A stretch of 64,000 nt of DNA, from positions 1,951,631 through 2,015,630 of the forward strand of contig ML133496.1 of the NCBI GenBank assembly GCA_003864495.1. Direction: 5' to 3'. The notes beneath the pieces were generated by a model. That model saw only the letters and a list, made by a program, of their open reading frames with translations, searched no databases and was not told the origin of the DNA. Shown here in pieces: positions 37,754 through 49,700 of this stretch; within the stretch, counting starts at the first letter, position 1; every line of letters starts with the position of its first letter. The DNA comes from Nemopilema nomurai. Its lineage: Eukaryota > Cnidaria > Scyphozoa > Rhizostomeae > Rhizostomatidae. A program made the position numbers and the translations under genes.

Positions 37754-40700
37754 TTATAATGTTAGACGTAGTTCAGTGATACTGTTTCTCGCTAGCTCGC
37801 TCAATACGATAAAGAGTTCACGTCCTGAAGGAATGATATTCTTTTGGTGTTGAACGAACCCGGCCAAGGAACTCCGGTCCACCAGTCTCGGCATGAGTTC
37901 GACTCCATAACTGTGCACCACTCCGAGGTAGCCATAAACCCAATCCGTCGAATCCCCAGCAGTTTCATCTAAAATTTAAAAAATTTAACAAATTTGAATT
38001 CACATTTCAAAAACCTTGAATGCTCTGTCAATGTTAAAATGATTTGTTGATTGAAAGCCAGCCTCGGGTAGGGACAGCTTCAAAAAGAGGCCGCTGATTT
38101 CCCAAGGGATGTTTCAAACCACAGTAACAAAAACTGGGCACCAGTGTCCTCTAACTGATATCCGTGGAAATACTTTGCAATTTGTTAATTAGTGTAGCAA
38201 AAGTAGATGATATTCTAGTCGCTCCTTATATGAAAATTCAAATAATTCTCGACCCTTCATGACATCCTAACCTCGGGGATTTTCAAAGCAAAGACCGACA
38301 AATTAAAAGTTGCCATGAAAGCTCCCAAAGGAAGAAAACTCGTGTGTGGGTGATGATTAGCATATCTGTTTTGTGTCTTTCAAATCTCCCGGTTTCGCAC
38401 CTAATTATTCGTTATGTTTTGATTGGGATTTCAGAATGATGTTTCTGACCAAAGAATGTACGCAAACAGCGTCCTATCGTACTGAAATCATCAGCTTTTT
38501 GACATATTCAGCTTAGAATTTTGTTAGGGAATCTTTTTCTGATTATCAACCAACGCACTAAAATAATCATGCAATCAAGTATTGAGAGGAAAGGAGGTTT
38601 TCTATAAGTACAGAATAGGTGTTTTAAAGTATACGAACAATCGTGTTTCCTCGTCAACTTACACAAAACGCTAGATGTTTGTCCAAAGTTGTAGCGTTTT
38701 CCAGTGGCCTGCAAGATACGCCTTGAGATGGTGGAGAGGATCTTTCTCTAAAAATAAAATAACTTCTTCGTCACTTGACCTGCAAGGCGAACCGTCACTT
38801 AATTACACTTGTGAAGTTTAAAAATAATACTATCAAAGAAAGGAGAAATGATTATTAAATGGAAAATTTATGGAAAGTATGGCATTGCTCCTTTTAAAAA
38901 GAATTAAAACGAGATATGGTTTGAATGAATTCAAGGTGTATCGCAAGGTTCTGATCTTAGTTCCTTGCACTTGACGTTTTTAACTTTTTTGAAACAGCCC
39001 ATTTACTGAGCCTGGTTTGAAATTAGATAGACCGTGTAAAAAACTAACAAGATGCGGAGAAAAATCATTCTTTAACGTACTCAAACTCAAATGCTCTGTT
39101 TAGGCAAGACAAATTCTTGAGCCCTTCAAGAGACAGCCTTAAATTAAAACCATGCAATACAATAGTATATGGAACACTGCGAAAGCAAATGCAATCTATT
39201 AAGGGACACCGTAAAAGCAGGAGTAGACAATAAAAAACATTTTGCAATTGTAAACAGCATTTTGCAAAACGGCTTTGCTTGATACGTCATACCTGGCGCG
39301 CTACGTGGAAAGATGATTGTCTTGAGAACCCCCATGGGTACGACAGCAGCTGCCCAAAGGTATGAACATCAACAAAAATTTGCAGGTCATTTCTACGTTT
39401 GTAGAGGTACCTAGCCACAGCCCTGCTTTCCTTTTCTGAAAATGGCCTAGGGCCGCCGTATGTTTCATCGCAGATATCAATCGAGGCTCCAGCACCTACA
39501 ATTAATGTAAGCAAATCAAAGGCCATCCCTACGAAGAAGCAATAGGTAGAGTTGAACACATACAACGCAGGCCATGCTCTTTTCTTTCGGCAACTGAAAG
39601 GCAATGAGCTTCATAAAGACCTGTCCACAAATCTGGTAAGCGTTTGAATCTACGATATTACCAGAACTTTTACCAAATGTAATGTAAACAATTTTTTCTG
39701 ACGAGCGGGGCAACTTTTGAGCACCATAAATAATAGTGAAAAAGTTGACTGCCAACACATTAGAGAACTAGAAAAAATATAGGCATAAAAAGTGTGTGGG
39801 CAGACAATTTTCCAGTTTGATTAAAACAATGCAAAATGGATAATATTATTCTCACAGGAATGGATAAGATTGGCCAAAGGAAAAGCTGTATAATTGTGAC
39901 TATTAATTATGGTTACAACCTGTGACAATTGTTTCAAAATCCTTGCTTTTGAAAGAAGTTTAATTCTGTATCATTAGACCCAAAGGTTGGCAACAGAAAT
40001 ATTTGAACGCCTACTTGCATGCAGCTTCTGCCAGTACTAAAGCAAAAATTAACCCAGCTTACATGACCTAGTTTATGAACAGATGGTCTAATTTGTAATT
40101 GTATAGCTGGTCTTGTCCTTTCATTTCCTAACAAACTTGGATCTACAAAATTGTTACCATCTCAAAAATGCTTAATAATTAGTGATGTATTGGATGTCAA
40201 CACCTTTTCATTTTAAGGATGTCTTTATCAGCATCCTTTGTACAAAATTTTTCATGGGTCAGTATTCCTTTATAATGTTTGGTAAATAGCAATATAAAGA
40301 TATGATGAATGAAGATATTTTGCTTAAACAAACACCATTTTGTCATTTTTCATTAATGTATTTAATTAAATACATACTAGATGACATTATAGAAAAAAGA
40401 TTGACAAGGAAATTTAATTGCCCAAATAATATAAACATTTCCTTCTTTAATCTCATTTCATCTTATCAACTATAACTGTGATAATCTAATTATTCATTTC
40501 AATGCCCCTCTGAAGTATAATGCTTGATTCTATTTTCACAGCTTTGGTGGAAGAACTTGTTTATCAAATAAATTAAATTTTGAGCATTCTTTAGGTTAGA
40601 AGCTCCAAGAAAACTTCCTTTAGCTTTATTTTTCCCTCAAGCCAAAAAACTGCCTAGCATTATTTTCTTCCAAACCATGAGTGTTTAAATTCGCATGATA

Positions 40701-43700
40701 AATTCATTTTTTAATAATCTTAGCAATAGAGGTACATTTAAAAAATTACTTCAGTTTATAGACAAGAATTAGGTATATTCAGTTTTCTTCTTCATGCTGT
40801 TGATTTGCTTGTTTTAGTTCCATTATTCTCTCTCTGTGCCTTTTTTCTACATCATGTTTGGCTATTTCAATCTCTCTAATGAAAACATTCCATTCTGCTT
40901 CTCTCTTCTCTTCGTTTTGCTTTCTGACCACCTCCTCAGCACTTTCACGATCTAATATTGCTGTTGCATATTCTGTTGCCTTAGAGATCTCTTCCCCTAA
41001 CACTGCTAATCGAGATGAAAGCTCAACACATTCTGGCAAACAGTGGTCTATTTTACTTGCGTTTGTGGCAACTTCCTGCAGTCTCTTCACTTCTCTATTT
41101 CCTCTACGTGATTCAAATTCTTTTATAAAATGCTTAATTTCTCCATTCATTGCCGCACGATGGTTAAACATGCGTGAATGAATAAGCAATAGGTCCTTTC
41201 CCAAATCACTCTTCGCCATCTTTGTTTTCTTTTCCCTTCGTATAACCGAAGCGAACAACTTCGTTCTTCTTGATCAAATTCCTTGGAAATTGGCGGCTCT
41301 CGACTTCATTTAAACATAACAACAATTACCCTTATTTTTCGGTTATTAACTTTTTGTTATGGCAAAGTTCTTTCCGTGAAGAAATCCTCCACATCCGAAA
41401 TCTCCAGCCATAAAGTCAACCAGGCAAAATATAAAACGAGGCTACGAGTGGAACTGAGACAAACAGGAAGACGTTTTATTTACACGTGGAACAGACCTCA
41501 AAACAGTTGTGGTTTCTACTACGACAGTTGCAAGAAGGGTAGCTGCAAGGAGAGATGCACTTAACCAGCATCTGTGCCGTCGTTTTTTTGGCCTTTATAG
41601 GCAGAAGTCTTGCAGACACACCAGCAAAGGTTCTTCTCCCTTTTGGAGAGGCAGCGTTATGGGCCTCGAACCTGGAAACAGTTGAAGAATGCGGGAAAGG
41701 CGATTGCGACGCAGAGGTGAAAATGGGTATCCCACAAGTTCTAAAATATGCTCTGAATAATGCAAGAATTGCAGTTAAACACAGCAAAGAAGAAAAAAAA
41801 GCAGATCAGTATTTAGATAAAATTGACAAACTGCTTTTCAAGGTTGCGAAGCTAGAAGATTTGGAACCTGGTGAGTAATTTTGTTTTTGAAGTATTATTT
41901 TATTTAGTGAAAGGTTAATGATAAGTTCCAGGGTTAGGAGACACATAAATATTCAGCAGCTTAATAGTTTGATACATCTTTCTAATCTGCAATCTATTTT
42001 TATTTGCACAAAAATTATCGACTACATACAAATATCCCTTAATTGCCAAATTACAAAACAATTCATTATGACAAGTGTACGGTCAGTAGGATCTAGTTTT
42101 CAATTGAAATTCTATAGAGCAAGTACTATAAAAGTCTCATTTGCAAAAACTTTTAACTTTAAGAATTGCATTTGCGTCAATAAACTCAATCCAGGAAATA
42201 CTCAATCCTAATTTGTCCAGGGGAGCTAGTAATGTAGAATTTTATTAGCACATTTTTATTATTCGTTTCATCCAACACAGGGCTAGCTTATAATGAATTT
42301 ACAATCGTACGAGAATTTCTTTAGTGTTAAAACAAAAATCACATTTCAGTAAATTTCTTAAGATCACCAAATAATTGGTATTTGTTGGTTGATATGTTAA
42401 ACAAGCTTCAACATACACTGAAAGAAAACACAAAAAATTTCTTTACAACTCATTCTAACTTTTTGAAATAAATTAAGGTTTTTGAAAGTAGTTTATGGGT
42501 GTGATATAAATCTTCTTTGTGTTTTTGTCTACAGAGGGAAAAAAGGCGAGAAAAATGTTTGTGAAAGTGATGAAATCATTCAAAGAGCTTATGCAGGATG
42601 AAAAGCTTGTGACAATAATGAAAGAAAGCAAAGTTGTAATGGATGTTCCAAGCGATGACATTGGCTTGTTGTTCAGGTCTACATCTTTTGAAATTCCAAT
42701 ATACAAAAAAGAAGAAGTCAAGAATGGTTTGGCTGAGGCAAAATTCAAAATGCGAGATGGGGTAGAAATCCCTCGAATTGGTTTTGGCACTTGGCAAATG
42801 GAAGGGGATGAATGCAAAAAGGCAGTCATGGAGGCACTGAGAGTTGGGTACAGGCACCTTGACACTGCACAGTCTTACGAAAATGAAGGAGATGTTGGGG
42901 AAGCAATCCAAGAAGCTATCAGTGAGGGTATCATCAAGTCAAGAGATGATTTGTTCCTGGTTACCAAGTTGTCAGATCCTAGTGAATACAGTGCAAAAAA
43001 GGTATCAAAGCGTTTTGCAGCACAACTAGAGTTGCTTAATACCAATTATACTGATGTGTATATGCTTCATGGGCCTGAAGATAAGAAGAAGAACAGGGCA
43101 GCATGGAAAAGCATGATAAAACTTCAAGCTGATGGAAAGATCAGGGCTGTTGGAATCAGCAATTTTGATACAGAAGAAGACCTCAAAGGTCTTGCAAGGA
43201 ATTTCCCAATAAAACCAAACTACATACAAAATAAATTTAGTATTTATAATCCTAGTGGACAAACTCTTGACACCAGAAGTATGCTACAAATAGCAGAAGA
43301 AAGACAAATGGCATTTGTTGCATATTCTGTAGTCAACCCATGGCCCAATGTTCTACCACCGATGCAAGACCCCCATGTCCTGTCAATTGCAAGAAGATAC
43401 AATAGAACGCCAGCTCAGATTCTTAACAGATGGGCTATTCAACTGAATGCTCTTGTCATACCCAAATCAAAAAGTGCTGATCGCATAAAGGAAAATGCTG
43501 AGATTTTGGAGTTTGCATTGAGTGAAATAGACATGAGGCTACTAAACGGGCTAAGTGTTTTGGCTCAGTCTGCAACAGAACAGCATCCACTTTTTGTCAA
43601 AGACATTTACGGCCTTTTTGAAAGCAGTGAAGCAAAGGCATCCATGCATGATGAGTTGTAGTCTCCTATTTTGATCCAGATCAGAACATTTTTTCAACCT

Positions 43701-46700
43701 GATCACCTTTGTTTGAATTTTTTTGGATGAAAGATGACAATGTTTTGCTACTAAACTCTTGCCTCTTTTGTAAGTTTTTATTTTGAATTTTTTAATTTGC
43801 AGTATTTTTCTAGCTACCACATCCATTTAGAACCCATAGATTGAACAATGAGAAAACGTGTTGAGAAAGAAGGTCAGCAACTTTCTAGGCAAGTTTCTAT
43901 ACATTTCCTCTGCAACATAAATATATTTTCAGACAGACATAATGAGACTCTGTGCATCTTTGGTTTCTAATAAATCAAAATATGCTAAAATTGGGAATTG
44001 CCTCTAACATACAGCTTTTTGTTTGTTTTTACACCAACAAAGAGGAAATGTGAATCAATGTGGCTTATAGTATCAATCAGTTGATGAAATTACAGAAGAT
44101 TGATTAAATGTGCAAAATTGCATAGGAACATTTAATTTCTAATCTGAAGATGTTCCTTGTTAAGAAACACATTTGCATAAAATTTAAAGAAAAAACAATC
44201 TGATGAACATTCAACTTAAAATCAACAAGAGACTCTTACCCTGTATTTATCACCATTAACAGTGCTTCAGGTAGACTGAAGTTACCCTTATTAAGTACTA
44301 AAATATTACCATAACTACTTTTTCATATTTGGAAGGATGATTTTGAAAAATGGGCTCCAACGCAGGTTGGAAAGTGGAGGGGCCCAAGGGAGATTTTAAA
44401 AATCATAACAAAAGATGTTTAAAGAAGCTCTATTGTTTTACGAAAAAGTGAGGGAGCGTGAACCCACCGTCCCCCTTTATTGGAGGCCCTGTGAAAGGCA
44501 GCTTAATATACAGGAAGCACTTTGGCTCCCCGGTGAACATGGGGCTCATTGAAGTCACCCTTATTTATTATGCAAAATGTACAGATATATATAGTTTACA
44601 AACCTCCCCATCTAAATCCGAAGTTCCTGTTCAGATCGACACCAGGACACGAACGGTCCTTTGTCTTTGACCTTGTTTTCCTCCAAAGCCTTCCACCCTA
44701 ATCGAAACAAAGGTATATTATTACTGCATTGTGTACGTTGGTAATGCATAAAACTTGAGTTCATTTGAAAAATATGTTTTCCTGATAGCAGGATTAACCT
44801 TGAGATAAAGAACATAACTCTTTTAAAGATATGAAGAACTGTGTATTTAAGGAATCTATAAGATTTGTGATAGCATGACGTTTCTCTAAAACTGTTTGAA
44901 AAGCAGTGAACTGATATTCGGTACATCGTCCATTCTCTCCAACTATTTATGTTAAAAAGTTTGCAACTTTATCAAGCACGTCGACTCAAACATTGTTTTT
45001 GTTGCTTAAAGTTTTAAGCCAAGAGACTACACTTATTTTCGACAATAATAAAAGGTTGTGGAAAATAAATTTGCAAGCCTTGCAATCCAGCAAGAATAGC
45101 TTAGTGCATCGTACTTGCCACATTCTTCTTACCTTCCTTCTGGTGTACACATACCCATCTGGATTCAAGACTGGAACAAACACGATTTCAAAGTGATTGG
45201 TTATGATCTGCAAATCATTCTCGTATTCGTCGTTGAAAATCATCTAAAAATGAGTTCGTTGGTGCTAATTAATGGGAGCAACAGGATGTTTTTTTATAAT
45301 ATCAAGGGTAGGGGCTCGATTTTACGCAGGCAGTCATGAGGTCTGGACAAGAATCAGGACCGCATTTACGTATAAAGTTGATGGGGCCCCCTTAAATGTG
45401 ACAAAGTAGTTTGTTCCTTGATACTCCATTCATCAACAGCACTTGTATAGGCTTTAAAAAACCGATTTGTTCTCCCGTCTCATCTTCTATCCTGTGCGTT
45501 GTTAAAAGTTGCCGCAGAATTTTAACACTTCAAATTGATCACAACTTATGCAACCCTGTAAAATAAACATCAGGGCAACGAGACATGTACACTTTCTCAA
45601 AGCATAAAACTGAGCCCTTAAAAACCCAAGTTCATGCATGGTCGAGATCAGATCGCACAGTGCATTTAACATGGTGGATTATCAAGTGCCCATCCTTTCA
45701 AAGGTGGATCAGAGAATGACACAGACTGGGGAAAATGCGCGGATTGTGGGATACTTTTTGGGTTCTAACAGCAACCGTGTACAGGATTAAACTGTACTTA
45801 CAGGACTGGATAGTCACTGCCCCTATACACGTAGACTGTCAGATGTATTTAGGACAAATTATTGTCTTAAAAGTAACAACTGAGTACTTGACATAATTAC
45901 ACATGCTCCTCCAGCAGCAACCGTATTCAGGACTATTTTAGCAAAGGCTTACTATGGCCTTTTTGCTTTTTTTAGAATATCATAATGCGCTCTCGATCAG
46001 CAAAATCAGCACGAGGTCTCGAAGGAATGACATCGGGACAGTAAGACAATATTTTGTTTGGAACGTTATTAAGTACCAAAGACAACACGAACCTTTCAAG
46101 CTATCGCATGACTTCAAAAAAATTGCAAATAATCAGATTGTAACACCTCTTCAGTGGAACTTGCAGGTTCAAAGTTCGCGCATAGCAATATTGATTTTGT
46201 TAAATGGAATACTTAGGCTTTAGATGGTAAAAACCAGCCATTACCACTTAATACTACCTTCCTAAGTTTATCTTTTTCTTCCAGGCCTACCCATTGGTGT
46301 TTTAAGGTCACGCAATCTTGGGTGCCTGGTTTTGGAATTTTGAGTAGGAAGAGGTTTTTTGTGGTTTCTGCAACTCAATATGTCATTTTTCAAATTGCAG
46401 GTTAATGATTTTCTAAGCTAGGCGGTGCTTCAGAAGTAAAATAGCAAGAACAAATTTAACTTCAGATCAATCCATACTCGACCACAACCCTCCTATTAGC
46501 CTTAAAGTCTCGTTTTCTGTGCTTGACTCTAAAACCTGCAGTCACCAGAGCCTAAACGCTAGAAACAACTTTGCCCCTTTTTAGCATAGGGTAGAGACTC
46601 CATCCCGCATATGGTACATACATTTTTTTAGTGGATAATAAGTTTTCTTTTGCAGTGGCGTCACCACGGGGTGGACTGGGGGGATCTTCATCTGGTTGGG

Positions 46701-49700
46701 AAGTATGTAAAATTCAAGGCGATTGCAAAATTACATTGTAGAGAAAGTTAGATTAATTTGATGTTCATAAATCATTAAATTATTAATCATTAATTCCTGT
46801 CTTCCTCGTAAATAGATAATTGATTTAGTTCACTATTTCGATTTTTATTATTGCAAAGAAGCTCCCGTTACGAAAAAACTGCTTGAGAAAGCAATTATCC
46901 AAAAAAATGAAGCAGATTTAAAAAATTTAAAAAGGCGTTTCCCACACTTTCTGCGAATGTGAATGCCCGAGAAATTCTTTTGACCACCCTACTTGTTTTG
47001 GGCTGGTGACGCCACGGGTCTTTTGTATGGCAATATGACTGCATGCTTTTTGGAAACTTCATGATCTCTGCACAGAAGCCATTTGTATTTAAACCACATC
47101 GAAGACGTTTATTTGAATGGCACCATACCAGAAAAGTAGCAATCACAGCAACATAGTATTACATCTGTGTGAATGTTGCATTAAATTCTCATAATAGGGA
47201 CTTATAAAATAATGAATACCCTAGATTCCCAGCTATACCTGTTTCAATATCGAATACTGGAATACACCAAACTGATCGAAGTGACCATACTACGTGGGGC
47301 GAGGGTGCTCTCTCGATTGATCCAGATCTTAAAAATGTTTTCATGAGGCAACTTACCATTCGCACGACATACATACAGGATGAAATTGAAATCCACTCTC
47401 GTCCATGAGTTCCACACATAAAGAAAATTAACGGCTTCTTTTTTTGAGACTTCTTCAGAATCTGTTGTTCAAGGCAAAGAAGAAAATCATGATTTGAGAT
47501 TAATTATGGATCATTTTTGTTAATAGTTATGTTATCATGATGTCATTTCAAACTTGAAGAACGTACTACCTAGCATCGTTATAATAAGAAATTATCTCAG
47601 CAATACAGGCCTTTATATAGGAGTATAACGCTATTCTCACGCATCAGCTGGGCTTTCGCGGAAGAAGATTTTCGCTATACGTACAATGCTTGCCAAATGC
47701 TTTGCAGCACTAACGACGATTTCTCGCCTGGATTGGAATATAGACAGTTAAAAGTAAATAAAACTTCAGCTTAATTGTAAAAAGACACGATCGTGCAAGA
47801 AAATGAGAAAAAATACTTGTTGATGAGAAACAATGAAATGTTGTTGAAATGTAGCATTTTGCACCAACATCGAAAAACAACACAACGATTGCGCCTTTGC
47901 TTACTGTCAGACAATTTATGGCTCAGGAAGCGGTGCATTACATTACAGTAGATTAGAATATGCATTACAGCAACTTAAAAAAAGAGCAAATTTCAAAAAC
48001 AATAAGATGATGGGAAGTATACCTGAATGGCATAGATGGACCGATTGTAGTGGGAAGTTCCAATTTTGAGCAGTTTTACCATATTACTGTACCCCTTGGC
48101 TAGGCGTTTCAACTCTGACTGTATCTGAAAAACATTTTGCCACCTAAATTTGATGGGTATAGAGCTAACTTGAGACGGAATCTTCTATCATGAGCAAATC
48201 ATCAGCAGATCTGTAGTGTTCTTGACTTTTTCTTCACTACAAGCACGGTGAAAACATTATTACAAACACATCGAGAAAGCATTGATTGGTGGCTTTAGTT
48301 CAACTATTTTATGAAATGAAAGGATTGATTATTCTATTGAAAGCTCAAAAGATCCTACTTTCGCAAGCATTTGCGTGCATCATCATTATTTCGTTAATTA
48401 ATTAGGTCTTCCAATTAACAGAATTTATTGCATTTCACTTGAAAATAAAAACAAATAAAGACTTACTGCTATATAACTTTGGTATCGCTTATCAAAATGA
48501 TCGACATTCCTCATATAAACTCTTGCTTTTGTCGTATTCCAGTTCTTCACCTGTGCTTTGAAAAATATGTTGTGCTTTTTCAACACATCCGTGAAGGGCT
48601 TTTCACTTTCAGGTTTCACCCACACATCTGCGTGTCTTCCAGGCCAACCCGCGGGCTTCCAAAATTCAACCTAAAATGGTGGAATTAACAAGTTTGCAAC
48701 GCACGGACCTTCAAATGGAAGTCGTGGTAGGAAGTTCTCTTTATACGCTCTTCTTGTCAGCCTCTTGTGTTTTCGCAACTAGTTATTTGTTTTGTCAGCG
48801 TTTCGTCATTTTCTAACGGTTGCATACTCTGGGGAGTGTCGTACGAAAAACTACTTTCAGTATGCGAACGCTGGTTTCGCTATTGCTAGCTAACAACTGG
48901 ATTATATGGAAAAATGTCACTTCAAGAGAGAAAACATTCCAGGCAGCCTGGGCAGAAAAAGAAGGACGAAGTGGTAGTTGACCGAGCCCCAGAAAACATA
49001 ATATGTTATCCCAATTCAAATGGCTAGAGTCCTGTCAGCCCCTTTCTAGTATTCTAGCCTTGTATTCCTTAAAGGCCGTGAAAATCAGGAACAAGTTTCA
49101 ATGTTGATCTGCAAAATGGACAATGAAAATCATCCTGTTGATCAATTTTGTCTTATCATTTTCAACTGATTTAAAATTATAACAAGACATCAACTGGCTC
49201 CCTGGGTCATGCTAGTACATATTTCCTTTTCCTTCTGTGTTTTTCTATAACTGTTTAGCATCTCATAGCAAATATCTAGCTGTAAATAAGTGATAAGTTT
49301 GGTCTCATTCTGTTTGGCTAAACATTTATTGGTAGCAATCAGAATTCTGAAGAAATAGGCGCGGATATCCCTTCTGATTACAGAATTCTGAAGAAATAGG
49401 CGCGGATATCCCTTCTGATTACTGGTTCGTCCACATGAATAGAATGATCTTGCCTGAATAGAAGATGTTGGAATATTCACTTTTTTCGTATCTTTAGTCC
49501 TATGAAAGAAACATCCTGTCGCTCCTTTATGTTGAAACAATGAATCGACCGACTTTAGCTTCCCGTTAGGAAACAAGATACAAATCCATCAGGGATTATA
49601 AAGTTACAGGCCTTTTTCAGCAATCGGTTAATCAAAGAGGCATTGAAACAGACCAACTGATTTTGTATACAAAACTCCCTTACTTCCGTAACAAAAATAG

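Noticed and set aside
41283..41564. 93-aa plus-strand ORF upstream of the AKR
   Set aside because: Does not start with ATG, has no motif, and overlaps the AKR start in another frame; most likely 5' untranslated sequence.
46640..47030. Possible MITE from GTGGCGTCACCAC and GGTGACGCCAC about 350 bp apart
   Set aside because: The match is only about 12 bp and no target duplication was seen; too weak to call.
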